From contig NZ_JASCQG010000004.1 of the NCBI RefSeq assembly GCF_030005555.1, positions 124,001-188,000 on the forward strand: a DNA stretch of 64,000 nucleotides. The letters run 5' to 3'. Origin of the DNA: Empedobacter sedimenti. Its GTDB lineage: Bacteria > Bacteroidota > Bacteroidia > Flavobacteriales > Weeksellaceae. Positions 7,914 to 17,327 of the stretch are shown in pieces. How positions within the stretch are numbered: position 1 is the stretch's first letter; each line of letters opens with the position of its first letter. The notes beneath the pieces were generated by a model, which saw only the letters and a list, made by a program, of their open reading frames with translations, searched no databases and was not told the origin of the DNA. A program made the position numbers and the translations under genes.

Positions 7914-7950
7914 AAAAACCGTAGCAAATACTACGGTTTTTTTTATTTTT
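7914..7950. terminator. Bidirectional terminator between GreA/Rnk-like and DMT genes
   Basis: An 11-bp stem (7914-7924 with 7931-7941) with loop CAAATA has A-runs on the left and T-runs on the right. The stop codon of the leftward DMT gene sits inside the T-rich side at 7943-7945. Confidence 0.85.
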
Positions 7951-8809
7951 TTTGAGTTAAATAAACTCCAGAAAGTATCATTGCGAAGCCTGCTAGATGT
8001 ATCCATGTAATTTTTTCTCCAACTAAAAATCCCCAAAATACTGAAACTATAGGCATTAAGTAAGTTACCATTGATGAGAACATAGAGCCTGTAGCTTGTA
8101 TTAGTCTATAAAATAAAATCATAGCCAAGGCAGTACCAACTAATCCTAAAATGGCAACATAGCCTAAACTATGGATTTGTTCGGTTGTTCCTTCAAAAGT
8201 TTGAAAAAATCCAGAAAAAATTAATATTGCAATTGCTGGTAAAAGCCATATTGTAAATAAGGCTGATGATAATTGAAATGATGGAACATCGTTTAGATAT
8301 TCTGTCAAAATCAAGCTATTCAATCCGTATAAAGCAGTGGCTAATACAATTAATAAACAATGAAATAGACTGTTTTCTCCAGAAAAACCGTCGCCTCCAA
8401 TTAATAAGACTGCACCAAAAAAACCAATAACTGCACCTAAGATTTGATTTTTTGTTCCTTTTCGACTAAAAAATAATGCGCCAAAAAGTAAAATAAATAG
8501 AGGAACCAATGAGTCTAAAATTCCAGCCATTGAGCTCGAAACATGAGTTTGCGCCATCGGAAATAAAAACATTGGAATAAAATTTCCACAAAAACCCGCT
8601 AAAGCAACGTATTTTAATTTGTTTTTAGGAATTTTGAATAGGCTCGGAATTCCCCAAATACTTAAAACTCCACCAGCAATTGTTAAGCGCAATGCGCCAA
8701 CTTGATAGGGAGTGTAAGAAACAAGTCCTTGTTTGATGAGTATGAAAGAACTTCCCCATGTAAGTGCTAAAACACCAAGAATTAACCAGTATTTTAATTC
8801 GATTTTCAT
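7943..8809 (-). CDS. DMT-superfamily (EamA) transporter
   Basis: A 288-residue inner-membrane protein with ten predicted helices arranged as two EamA repeats. The first repeat begins with LALTWGSSFILIKQGL near residues 15-30, and the second contains the matching YGLNSLILTEYL and the final LMPIVSVFWGFLVGEK. EamA proteins export amino acids or other small metabolites, sometimes giving drug resistance; the substrate cannot be deduced. It lies 52 bases downstream of tag on the same strand and may be cotranscribed with it, ending at the shared terminator. Confidence 0.9.
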   Translation of the reverse strand: MKIELKYWLILGVLALTWGSSFILIKQGLVSYTPYQVGALRLTIAGGVLSIWGIPSLFKIPKNKLKYVALAGFCGNFIPMFLFPMAQTHVSSSMAGILDSLVPLFILLFGALFFSRKGTKNQILGAVIGFFGAVLLIGGDGFSGENSLFHCLLIVLATALYGLNSLILTEYLNDVPSFQLSSALFTIWLLPAIAILIFSGFFQTFEGTTEQIHSLGYVAILGLVGTALAMILFYRLIQATGSMFSSMVTYLMPIVSVFWGFLVGEKITWIHLAGFAMILSGVYLTQKK

Positions 8810-8861
8810 TATTTTCTAAGTTTGCGCAAAGATGCGAAAGTTCAGTTTAAATTAAAATTAT

Positions 8862-9419
8862 TTATGACTTGCAGAAACAATCATTTGTATGATCATTTAC
8901 CATTCCTGTCGCCTGCATATGTGCATAAATAGTGGTTGAACCAAAGAATTTGAATCCACGTTTTTTTAAATCTTTTGCAATTTGATCTGAAATTTCGGTT
9001 GTAGCAGGAACTTCTTTTATCGAATTCCAATTGTTAATAATTGGTTTGTTATCAACATATTTCCAGATGAAATCGGAAAAAGAACCAAATTCTTTCTGAA
9101 TTTCTATAAACAATTTTGCATTATTAATTGCCGCCGAAATTTTTCCTCGATGACGAATAATTCCTTCATTTTGGATCAATTCATCTACTTTTTCTTCATC
9201 AAATTTGGCTACTTTTTTTACATCAAAGTCTGCAAATGCTTTTCTGAAATTTTCTCTCTTTTTCAGAATTGTAAACCAACTTAATCCAGCTTGAAAAGAT
9301 TCGAGAATCAACAATTCGAATAAAGTTTTATCATCTTTTACAGGTTTTCCCCATTCGTTATCGTGATAATCAATGTAATCTTGGTCTTTATTTACCCAAG
9401 CGCAACGCGTTTTTTCCAT
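8862..9419 (-). CDS. tag: DNA-3-methyladenine glycosylase I
   Basis: Tag excises 3-methyladenine from alkylated DNA and starts base-excision repair in the cytoplasm. The 185-residue product has the expected size and N-terminal block (RCAWVN, then YHDNEWGKP). The structural zinc ligands of the family are all visible: Cys6, His19, His177 and Cys181 (HTNDCFC at the end). The catalytic and stacking region LILESFQAGLSW is intact. It starts 6 bases after the HEAT-repeat gene stop on the same strand, so it is probably the third gene of the YyaL-HEAT-tag unit. Confidence 0.96.
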   Translation of the reverse strand: MEKTRCAWVNKDQDYIDYHDNEWGKPVKDDKTLFELLILESFQAGLSWFTILKKRENFRKAFADFDVKKVAKFDEEKVDELIQNEGIIRHRGKISAAINNAKLFIEIQKEFGSFSDFIWKYVDNKPIINNWNSIKEVPATTEISDQIAKDLKKRGFKFFGSTTIYAHMQATGMVNDHTNDCFCKS

Positions 9420-9425
9420 GGTTTT

Positions 9426-10238
9426 TTATAATTTTTGTAAATCATTAATACATTCTTCAAGCCCTTTTACCCAATCAGGGTTTATGGTTTCGATATTTTT
9501 TGATTCTTCAAGTTCTTGTTGTAAAATAGGAATAAAATCTTTGTTTTCAGTTTCTAAAATAGCTTCAAATAACATAGAACCAAAATCATCTTTAATAATA
9601 TCTTGTTTAATGACTTCAATAATTCGATTATCTTTTCTTTTAGCTAAACCAATTATAGCTTCCATTCTTGTCTCTTGGTGCTTGTCATTTATACGATTCC
9701 ATAAGGCTTCTCTAATAGATTCGTTATCAAAATCAACTTGACCGATATAAAAAGTAGCCCAACTTCTTATGTGGTTTGCTTTATCTTTGGAGAATTTAAT
9801 TAATACATCAATAGCTTTTTCATTTTCTATAAATCCAAGCGCGTTTACAATTCCTTGTTTGATTAAATCACTATTTGAATTTTGAAAAGAACAGATTTTA
9901 TTAATTTGTTTTTTGTTTAATTCTTTCTCATTAAAACTGATTCCTGAAAGTATAGAAAATAGAACATTTTCATTTGTCTCAGAATTTAATAATTCAAAAT
10001 AAATTTTTAGAGTTTCTTGTCGGAAAGGTCTTTTGCCTTTGCCTAATTGTGCTAAAATGTCAATCCCAATAATTTTCTTTTTTTGGTCGTTTGAATTAAT
10101 AAGTTCAACACATTTTTCAAATAAATCTTGACTTGGTCGACTTCTTAAAATTCGAATTGTTTCCCAGCGGGATTTATCAGTTTTGTAGTTTATTGATCGA
10201 GAAATAAGTTTTTCGTCACTCCAATTTAGTTTACTCAT
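9426..10238 (-). CDS. HEAT-repeat protein
   Basis: A 270-residue soluble, mostly helical protein built of about six HEAT-like repeats; recognisable repeat pieces include IIGIDILAQLG, IKQGIVNALGF, IRSWATFYIGQ and RMEAIIGLAKR. Such solenoids are protein-binding scaffolds or, in some cases, DNA glycosylases; no AlkD-type catalytic residues were identified. Its ATG overlaps the stop of the upstream YyaL-like gene by 4 bases, and tag follows 6 bases later, so the three are likely coexpressed. A link with DNA repair is only suggested by position. Confidence 0.75.
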   Translation of the reverse strand: MSKLNWSDEKLISRSINYKTDKSRWETIRILRSRPSQDLFEKCVELINSNDQKKKIIGIDILAQLGKGKRPFRQETLKIYFELLNSETNENVLFSILSGISFNEKELNKKQINKICSFQNSNSDLIKQGIVNALGFIENEKAIDVLIKFSKDKANHIRSWATFYIGQVDFDNESIREALWNRINDKHQETRMEAIIGLAKRKDNRIIEVIKQDIIKDDFGSMLFEAILETENKDFIPILQQELEESKNIETINPDWVKGLEECINDLQKL

Positions 10239-12244
10239 GATGATAAATTTTTATAAGCCTCTTCAACCGAATAAACGGGTAATTGACAGGTGTAATTTTC
10301 GCAAATATGAATGGATGTTTTATTTTCGATGAATCGATTTTGAGTGATTTCTAAACTCTCGGTTTTTGAAGAAACAAAAATTGCATTCGGAACATAACAT
10401 TGTTGAATTTGCTTTGAGAATTCTAAGGCATTTTCGCCAACAATTACAATTTCTTTGAAAGGATAAGCGAAATTTAGATATAATTGAATCCAATTTGCAA
10501 AACCAGTTGGATAATCGTAAATTTTTTCTTCGATATTGTTTAACATTTGTTTCGCTTGTTCAATGTATTTTTCGTGATTGAGAATCTTCCCTAATTTGAA
10601 CAAATTATTTGCCATAACAGAATTTGAAGATGAAATAACATTGTCATAAATCTCAAATGTTTCATTAACCAAAGGCGTGTCATAATGCGATTTGTACGCA
10701 AACATTTTATTCTTGTGATTATAAAATTGATTGAAAACTTCTTCTGTTAAAGTTTGAGCAGTTTCTAAATAATGTATTTCCGAAGTAACTTCATAAAGCT
10801 TGATTAACGCTTCAATCATTAGGGCATAATCATCCAATAATCCTGGAATTGTTGTTTGGTTATCTTTATAATTTCTGAATAAAATTTCTCCATTCCATTG
10901 ATTTTCTAAAATAAAATTGGTTGCATTTTTTGCTAAATCAAGATATTCATCATTTTCAAAAGTGATAAAAGCATCGCACAAACCTTTAATGGTTAAAGCA
11001 TTCCAAGAAGTTAACACTTTTTCGTCGCGATGAGGTTTTATGCGTTTTTCACGAATTGGATTAAGGATTTTTTTCCATTCAGAAACTTTGGTTTGAAGCT
11101 CAGTTATTGTAATATTTTGTTTCGATGCAAAATCTTCGTCATCTGTCAATCGCATCAAAATATTATTCCCATGTTCCCATTCTCCAAATTCATCAACATT
11201 ATAATATTTTTGAAATAAGTCGAAATCATCTTTCAAAATTGTCTTCAATTCATCTGATTTCCAAACATAATATTTACCTTCTTCACCTTCAGAATCGGCA
11301 TCAATAGCAGAATAAAATACATTTTCAGGCGAAAATATTTCATCTTTCAACCAATTAATCGTTTCTTCGACAACTGTTTTATATTCCTTTTCTTCATAAA
11401 TTTTATATGCATTCGAATAAAGCGAAAGCAATTGTCCGTTATCGTAAAGCATTTTTTCGAAATGTGGAACTTTCCAATACGGATCAACAGAATAGCGAGA
11501 AAAACCGCCTTTTAGTTGATCGTAAATTCCCCCAAAGGCCATTCTGTCCAATGTAATTTTGGTCTGAATTAAACAATTTTCATTCTTCGTTTGTACGCCA
11601 TATCGTAAAATAGTTTCCCAAGCATTTGGCAACATAAATTTCGGCGCTCGATTAAATCCGCCCCATTCATCATCAAATTGTTGTTGCCAAAATTCAAATG
11701 TTTCATCAATTTTATCTTTTGAAAAAGTTGATGAAGATTTCAATTCGATCGTTTCCATTTTATTCAAACCATCCGCAATAGAATTGACATATTCCATTGT
11801 TTTAGTTTGATTGTGATGGTATAAATGATTGATGTTTTCTAATAATTCAATCCATTGAACTTTCGGGAAATATGTTCCGCCATAAAAAGGACGACCATCT
11901 GGCAAAGCAAAAACATTGAGTGGCCAACCACCAGATTGATGAATTAATTGCGAGACATTCATATACAAAGCATCTAAATCAGGGCGTTCTTCTCGATCAA
12001 TTTTTATACAAACAAAATTTTTATTCATCACTTTTGCAACTTCATCGTCTTCAAAAGACTGATGTTCCATCACATGACACCAGTGACAAGCAGAATATCC
12101 AATTGAAATAAGCAAAGGTTTGTTGACTTTTTTTGCATGATTCAAAACTTCGTTACTCCAACTTTGCCACCAAACAGGATTGTTTTCGTGTTGTTTCAAA
12201 TACGGACTTGTCGCTGATTTTAGATTATTTTGTTGAAAATTCAT
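10235..12244 (-). CDS. Thioredoxin-domain protein of the YyaL/SPATA20 (DUF255) family
   Basis: A 669-residue protein with an N-terminal thioredoxin-like DUF255 domain (about 1-165) and a long alpha/alpha-toroid domain resembling N-acylglucosamine 2-epimerase folds (about 180-640). The thioredoxin site is CHWC (Cys53-Cys56) in the family hallmark SACHWCHVMEHQSF, and KIDREERPDLD follows near residue 80. No signal peptide is seen, so it is cytoplasmic. The family is conserved from bacteria to humans but its biochemical role is not settled. It begins a leftward run with the HEAT-repeat gene and tag. Confidence 0.93.
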   Translation of the reverse strand: MNFQQNNLKSATSPYLKQHENNPVWWQSWSNEVLNHAKKVNKPLLISIGYSACHWCHVMEHQSFEDDEVAKVMNKNFVCIKIDREERPDLDALYMNVSQLIHQSGGWPLNVFALPDGRPFYGGTYFPKVQWIELLENINHLYHHNQTKTMEYVNSIADGLNKMETIELKSSSTFSKDKIDETFEFWQQQFDDEWGGFNRAPKFMLPNAWETILRYGVQTKNENCLIQTKITLDRMAFGGIYDQLKGGFSRYSVDPYWKVPHFEKMLYDNGQLLSLYSNAYKIYEEKEYKTVVEETINWLKDEIFSPENVFYSAIDADSEGEEGKYYVWKSDELKTILKDDFDLFQKYYNVDEFGEWEHGNNILMRLTDDEDFASKQNITITELQTKVSEWKKILNPIREKRIKPHRDEKVLTSWNALTIKGLCDAFITFENDEYLDLAKNATNFILENQWNGEILFRNYKDNQTTIPGLLDDYALMIEALIKLYEVTSEIHYLETAQTLTEEVFNQFYNHKNKMFAYKSHYDTPLVNETFEIYDNVISSSNSVMANNLFKLGKILNHEKYIEQAKQMLNNIEEKIYDYPTGFANWIQLYLNFAYPFKEIVIVGENALEFSKQIQQCYVPNAIFVSSKTESLEITQNRFIENKTSIHICENYTCQLPVYSVEEAYKNLSS

Positions 12245-12320
12245 GATTCTTGTTTAGAAATTTAAAGTTCGTACAATTTTTGTGGATGAAAAATTATATT
12301 TTCGATAAAAATTAAAACAC

Positions 12321-13817
12321 ATGAACATTTACGAATACATTTCTATTGGCGCATATATGGCTCTGATGATTGGAATCGGGATTTATTCCTACCGAAAATC
12401 AACAAGTAATTCCGAAGATTTTTTGATTGGAGGAAGGAAGATGGGAGCGGCTGTAACGGCGCTTTCTGCTGGTGCTGCTGATATGAGTGGTTGGTTGTTA
12501 ATGGGCGTTCCAGGAGCAATGTATTTTACAGGTTTGTCGAGTGCTTGGATTGCAATTGGATTGACAACAGGATGTTTTTTGAACTATATTTTTGTCGCAC
12601 CGCGATTACGAATTTATACAGAAATTGCTCAAAATTCGATTACATTACCCGTATTTTTTGAAAATCGTTTCAAAGATAAATCGCGTTTATTGCGAATTGT
12701 TTCTTCAATATTAATCTTAGTCTTTTTTACATTATACACTTCTGCTGGAATGGTTTCTGGAGGAAAATTATTTGAATCTGCTTTTGGATTAGATTATATG
12801 ACAGGACTTTGGATGACAAGTTTTGTAGTTGTATTATACACTTTTTTAGGAGGGTTTTTAGCGGTAAGTTTAACTGATTTCGTGCAAGGAACGATTATGG
12901 TTTTGGCTTTGGTTATTGTTCCGATTGTGGCTATTACAGAGATTGGTGGAGTAGGAGAAACATTTTCATTGATTAATGATAAAGGTGATAAATATTTGGA
13001 TTTATTTAAAGGTACAACAACTATTAGTATTTTATCCTTGATGGCTTGGGGATTGGGATATTGTGGACAACCGCATATTTTGGTTCGTTTTATGGCAATT
13101 GGAAATCCGAAAGATTTAGCGAAAGCAAGAAATATTGGGATTACTTGGATGATTTTTACAGTTGGTGGAGCACTTTTAGTTGGATTGGTTGGAATTGCAT
13201 ATATGATGAAATTTGATCAAACAACGATGTTAAAATTTGATGGTTCTAAAACAGAAGCAGAAACAATTTTTATTTATTTTTCGCGTGTTTTATTTCATCC
13301 ATTAGTTGGAGGTTTTTTATTATCTGCAATTTTAGCAACTGTAATGAGTACAATTTCTTCACAATTATTAGTAACATCAAGTTCGTTAACAGAAGACATT
13401 TACAAAGCATTTTTGAACAAAAAAGCAACACCAAAACAGTTATTAACAGCAAGTCGTTTATCGGTTTTGATTGTTGCAGTTATTGCAGTTTTATTATCCT
13501 TAACACCAAAAGATTCTATTCTAAACTTAGTTGGAAACGCTTGGGCAGGATTTGGATCTGCGTTTGGACCAATTATTGTTTTCTCGCTTTTTTGGAAAAA
13601 AACTTCTTGGCAAGGTGCTTTGGCAGGAATGTTAACAGGTGGAATTGTAGTGTTAACTTGGGTTTATACCAATCATGATTACAAAGATTGGTACGAAATG
13701 ATTCCTGGGTTTATTTCTTCGGTTATCGCAATTTATGTCGTTTCGTTATTAACTCAAAAACCGAATCAAGAGATTGATAAAGAATTTGATGAAATGAAAG
13801 CTGTTTTGAAGAAATAA
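12321..13817 (+). CDS. putP: Sodium/proline symporter
   Basis: A 498-residue solute:sodium symporter (SSS family) with about 13 membrane helices. Family blocks include SAGAADMSGWLLMGVPGA near residues 48-65, GGFLAVSLTDFVQG near 177-190 and the central WGLGYCGQPHILVRFMAI near 245-262, the last being characteristic of PutP. It imports proline with Na+. A leaderlike AT-rich region precedes it and the divergent YyaL-like gene. The 26-base gap to the next gene may allow read-through, but that gene looks unrelated. Confidence 0.93.
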   Translation: MNIYEYISIGAYMALMIGIGIYSYRKSTSNSEDFLIGGRKMGAAVTALSAGAADMSGWLLMGVPGAMYFTGLSSAWIAIGLTTGCFLNYIFVAPRLRIYTEIAQNSITLPVFFENRFKDKSRLLRIVSSILILVFFTLYTSAGMVSGGKLFESAFGLDYMTGLWMTSFVVVLYTFLGGFLAVSLTDFVQGTIMVLALVIVPIVAITEIGGVGETFSLINDKGDKYLDLFKGTTTISILSLMAWGLGYCGQPHILVRFMAIGNPKDLAKARNIGITWMIFTVGGALLVGLVGIAYMMKFDQTTMLKFDGSKTEAETIFIYFSRVLFHPLVGGFLLSAILATVMSTISSQLLVTSSSLTEDIYKAFLNKKATPKQLLTASRLSVLIVAVIAVLLSLTPKDSILNLVGNAWAGFGSAFGPIIVFSLFWKKTSWQGALAGMLTGGIVVLTWVYTNHDYKDWYEMIPGFISSVIAIYVVSLLTQKPNQEIDKEFDEMKAVLKK

Positions 13818-13843
13818 TGAAAAAAGATTTAGAAACATGATTT

Positions 13844-14644
13844 ATGATAAATATTGAAAAAGTAAACCACTACACAAGTATTGAATCATTGGATAAAATA
13901 TTAGAAAGTAAAAAAATTAGATTTGGAAGATTTGATTTGATGGATGATCAAACTGAAAATCAAGGTGTTCCTGAGGTTTTGAAAAAGAATTACTTTATTT
14001 CTTGTTGGTCAAGTGAGTCTAGAGAAACGATCCCGCAATGGTCAATGTATGCACAAAATGGTATAAGAATAGAATTGCCCTTAAAATGGTATATTAAGCA
14101 TGAAATACCTGTAAAAGATACCACATCGATTTTAGATTTTTCTAAAATTTTAGATGATAGTCACCCTGCAGTTAATATTTTCTTTCCTGTACCATTTTTA
14201 GAGGTTTTTAGCAATAATAATTATGCTATTTCTCCACCTATTAATGAAACAAATGGTTTTGTATTAGAGGTTGAATATTGTGAAGATTTTAAAGAAAAAA
14301 AACAAAAAAACTGGAACTATGATTCGTTAACAAAAAGTACTTATTTACAAGACTTACATTCGTTAATAAGATATAAAGATGAATATTGGGAGTTTCAAAA
14401 AGAAATTAGATATTATTTGACAACTATATGTAAAGATGGTATACAAGATTATTTGCCAGAATATTTATTTGTACCTATTAATCCTGAAGCATTATCTAAA
14501 ATTGAAATTACGTTATATCCAAATTGCACTAAAGATGATGAATTAAAGGTAATAGAAATTTGTAAGAAACATTTGAGAAGTTACGAACCTGAAATTCATA
14601 TTAAAAGAAGCCAATTAGATGGAAAATATTTACAAAAAAAATAA
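13844..14644 (+). CDS. DUF2971-like hypothetical protein
   Basis: A 266-residue soluble protein. The beginning VNHYTSIESLDKILESKKIRFG, then FDLMDDQTEN, CWSSESRETIPQWSMYAQNGIRIELP and, late, YKDEYWEFQKEIRYYL follow the layout of DUF2971 proteins (YTS..L..IL, ND.E, CWS...MW..Y....G, K...W..E.E.R). DUF2971 has no established activity and is common among accessory genes. It lies 26 bases after putP, is more A/T-rich than putP, and precedes mutL. The assignment rests on motif order only. Confidence 0.6.
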   Translation: MINIEKVNHYTSIESLDKILESKKIRFGRFDLMDDQTENQGVPEVLKKNYFISCWSSESRETIPQWSMYAQNGIRIELPLKWYIKHEIPVKDTTSILDFSKILDDSHPAVNIFFPVPFLEVFSNNNYAISPPINETNGFVLEVEYCEDFKEKKQKNWNYDSLTKSTYLQDLHSLIRYKDEYWEFQKEIRYYLTTICKDGIQDYLPEYLFVPINPEALSKIEITLYPNCTKDDELKVIEICKKHLRSYEPEIHIKRSQLDGKYLQKK

Positions 14645-14723
14645 AATACTTCTCCTATCATTTTAATTAAATTGTTGATAAGTTTCACTTGTTCAGAATA
14701 AGGTAAAAAGGGAGATTTCTTTG

Positions 14724-14731
14724 TATATTTG
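14724..14731 (+). promoter_or_regulatory. Candidate -7 element upstream of mutL
   Basis: TATATTTG matches TAnnTTTG exactly and lies 51 bases before the chosen mutL ATG at 14783. No TTG lies at the usual distance upstream. Confidence 0.5.
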
Positions 14732-14782
14732 TAAAGTTTGATTAAAAAAATAGTCAAAATTAAATCCAATTTATACGAAACG

Positions 14783-16570
14783 ATGAGTGATATTATTCAA
14801 TTACTGCCAGATCACGTAGCCAATCAAATTGCCGCAGGAGAAGTGGTGCAGCGACCAGCTTCTGTGATAAAAGAATTGATTGAAAATGCGGTGGATTCTG
14901 GAGCGACTTCTATTCAGGTAATTGTAAAAGATGCAGGGAGAAGTTTGATTCAAGTGATTGATAATGGATCGGGAATGAGTGTGACAGATGTCCGAATGGC
15001 TTTTGAGCGTCACGCAACTTCAAAAATTAGAACAACAGAAGATATTTACAATATTCATACAAAAGGTTTTCGTGGAGAAGCTTTAGCTTCTATTGCAGCT
15101 GTTGCGCAAGTTGAAACGAAAACACGAAAAGCAGATGACGAAATTGGTTCGCAATTGGTGATAGAAGGCGGAGAAGTTCGCAATCAAGATCCTGTTGTTT
15201 GTCCAGTTGGAACGTCAATTTCTGTTAAAAATCTTTTTTATAACGTTCCTGCTCGTCGCAATTTTTTAAAATCAAATCAGGTTGAATTTCGTCATATTCA
15301 AGATGAGTTTCAACGTGTTTCTATGGCACACGAAAACATTAGTTTCTTTTTGCATCACAATGATGCAGAAGTGTATCATCTTAAAGCTGGTAATTTAAAA
15401 CAACGTATTACTCAAATTTTTGGTAAAAAGTTAAGTTCTCAGATTATTTCTGTAGAAGAAGATACCGAAATTGTAAAAGTAAAAGGTTTTGTAGGAAAGC
15501 CAGAAGTAGCCAAAAAATCGCGTGGAGAGCAGTTTTTCTTTGTCAATAATCGTTACATTCGTAGTGGATATTTACATAATGCAATTGCTGATGCTTTTGA
15601 CAATTTATTACCTGCTGGTTATAGTCCTGTTTATTTTTTGTATTTAGAAATTGATCCTTCAAAAATTGATATTAATATTCATCCAACTAAAACAGAGATA
15701 AAATTTGAGGATGAAGCTTTAATTTTTACAATTCTTAGAGCGGCTGTAAAACATGCTTTAGGACAATTTAATGTAATTCCTTCGTTAGATTTTGAACAAG
15801 ATCCGAACTGGGCATTTATTCCATCTGCGAGTGAAGAAAAGCAAATTAAAATGCCTGAGATTACAGTAGATTCAAGTTTTAATCCTTTTGAACATCATCA
15901 ATCAAGAGCTCCAAAACCTTCTGATATAAAAGCAAATTTTGATTTTTATAACGATGCAGTTGAGTTGGAAATCGAAAATAATCATGCTCATCAATTATTT
16001 GAATCAGAAGAAATTCAGAACGATGCATTTGAAGTAATTCAGTGGTTAAATCAATATTTGGTTGTAGAATATCGTGGCGAATTGTTGATTATTGACCAAC
16101 ATAGAGCGCATCAAAAAATATTATTCGAAAAATTTGTACGATCAAACAACGGAAATGCTTTGGTACAACAAATGCTTTTCCCTATTGAATTGGAACTTTC
16201 ACCAAATGATCGTCAGAAATTAATCAATGTAGAACATCAGTTATTGAGTTTTGGTTTTGATATTTCGTTAGATGAAGAAGCAATACAGATTAATGCAATT
16301 CCGGTCGATGTACAACAAGAAGATGTTGTGTCTGTATTTATGGATTTTATCGAGGAATTGGATTATCAAGAAGAAATTGAATTAGAAAATACTTTTGCGA
16401 AGATTTTAGCAAAAAATGCAGCCGTTAAAAAAGGTGTTGCATTAAAAGCTGAGCAAATGCAAACTTTGGTCGAAGAATTGCTAAGACTACCCAATCCGAA
16501 TTATACGCCTTATGGAAGACCTATTTTTGTACAGATGAATACGTCGGATATTAAAAAAACGTTACAATAG
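14783..16570 (+). CDS. mutL: DNA mismatch repair protein MutL
   Basis: MutL links MutS mismatch recognition to downstream repair. I chose ATG 14783 (MSDIIQLLPDHV), giving 595 residues; an ATG 15 codons upstream gives no conserved residues and overlaps the putative promoter region. The GHKL ATPase motifs are intact: ELIENAVDSGAT, DNGSGM, TKGFRGEALASI and VGTSISVKNLFYNVPARR. The C-terminal dimerisation/endonuclease domain has DQHRAHQKILFE (from Asp438) where endonuclease MutLs have DQHA-X2-E-X4-E, and ends with TPYGRP (575-580) rather than a Cys-containing block, so nicking activity is uncertain. The next gene follows after 1 base. Confidence 0.95.
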   Translation: MSDIIQLLPDHVANQIAAGEVVQRPASVIKELIENAVDSGATSIQVIVKDAGRSLIQVIDNGSGMSVTDVRMAFERHATSKIRTTEDIYNIHTKGFRGEALASIAAVAQVETKTRKADDEIGSQLVIEGGEVRNQDPVVCPVGTSISVKNLFYNVPARRNFLKSNQVEFRHIQDEFQRVSMAHENISFFLHHNDAEVYHLKAGNLKQRITQIFGKKLSSQIISVEEDTEIVKVKGFVGKPEVAKKSRGEQFFFVNNRYIRSGYLHNAIADAFDNLLPAGYSPVYFLYLEIDPSKIDINIHPTKTEIKFEDEALIFTILRAAVKHALGQFNVIPSLDFEQDPNWAFIPSASEEKQIKMPEITVDSSFNPFEHHQSRAPKPSDIKANFDFYNDAVELEIENNHAHQLFESEEIQNDAFEVIQWLNQYLVVEYRGELLIIDQHRAHQKILFEKFVRSNNGNALVQQMLFPIELELSPNDRQKLINVEHQLLSFGFDISLDEEAIQINAIPVDVQQEDVVSVFMDFIEELDYQEEIELENTFAKILAKNAAVKKGVALKAEQMQTLVEELLRLPNPNYTPYGRPIFVQMNTSDIKKTLQ

Positions 16571-16571
16571 T

Positions 16572-17324
16572 ATGAGACAATCTATACCACCAATTACAAA
16601 GAATTTAATTATAATCAATGTTTTATTCTATTTTGCAACAATTGTTTTTAGTGTAAAAGGAATTAACTTAGATGTGTTTTTGGCAGCTTATTATCCAGAA
16701 TCTCCAAACTTCAAACCTTGGCAAGTATTAACGCACATGTTTATGCATGCGAGCTTCCCAGAAATTACACATATTTTGTTTAATATGTTTGCTTTATGGA
16801 TGTTTGGGTCTGTTGTGGAGAAAACTTTTGGTCCAAAAAAGTTTTTGATTTTATACTTTTTAGCTGGTTTTGGAGGGTTTATCTTATTTAATTTGGTCAA
16901 TTATTTTCAGATTCAAGATTTAAAAGATACAATTCAAAATCAAGGAATTCCGTTTAGTGAAATTTATGAATATTCAAAATTAAATATTCAAGGAGCTTTA
17001 TATAATGTTCCTGAAAATTTTAGAACAACACAAGAAGCAATCAATTTAATCAATGATTTTAGAACGCCAATGGTTGGTGCTTCTGGTGCGATTTATGGTT
17101 TGTTATTGGCTTTCGCAGTGTTGTATCCAGATGAAAAATTAATGTTAATCTTTTTCCCGGTTCCAATAAAAGCAAAATATTTTATTCCAATAATGGTTTT
17201 AATTGAGTTTTACATGGGATATAAAAATATCGGAAATGTAGCCCATTTTGCACATTTAGGCGGCGGATTGATCGGTTTCTTGTTAGCAAGAAGCTGGAAA
17301 AAGAATTTATATAGATGGAATTAA
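16572..17324 (+). CDS. Rhomboid-family intramembrane serine protease (first of two)
   Basis: A 250-residue membrane protein with about six helices. The rhomboid catalytic dyad is visible as Ser in GASGAIYG (helix 4) and His in AHFAHLGGG (helix 6). HMFMHASFPEITHILFNM holds the His/Asn block of the family's helix 2. Rhomboids cleave transmembrane substrates within the membrane; the substrates here are unknown. A roughly 50-residue hydrophilic insert (QIQDLKDTIQ onward) sits before the catalytic Ser helix. It is 1 base after mutL and 3 bases before the second rhomboid gene. Confidence 0.93.
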   Translation: MRQSIPPITKNLIIINVLFYFATIVFSVKGINLDVFLAAYYPESPNFKPWQVLTHMFMHASFPEITHILFNMFALWMFGSVVEKTFGPKKFLILYFLAGFGGFILFNLVNYFQIQDLKDTIQNQGIPFSEIYEYSKLNIQGALYNVPENFRTTQEAINLINDFRTPMVGASGAIYGLLLAFAVLYPDEKLMLIFFPVPIKAKYFIPIMVLIEFYMGYKNIGNVAHFAHLGGGLIGFLLARSWKKNLYRWN

Positions 17325-17327
17325 GAA

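Noticed and set aside
9418-9741. A 107-aa opposite-strand frame as a gene
   Set aside because: It mirrors the HEAT-repeat gene on the other strand and has Ser/Leu-rich shadow composition.
10235-12244. The short opposite-strand frames at 11030-12111 as genes
   Set aside because: They lie fully inside the YyaL-like gene with no conserved motif and typical shadow-frame composition.
13844-14644. DUF2971-like gene as part of a phage-defence system
   Set aside because: It stands alone between putP and mutL, with no restriction, toxin-antitoxin or NTPase partner beside it.
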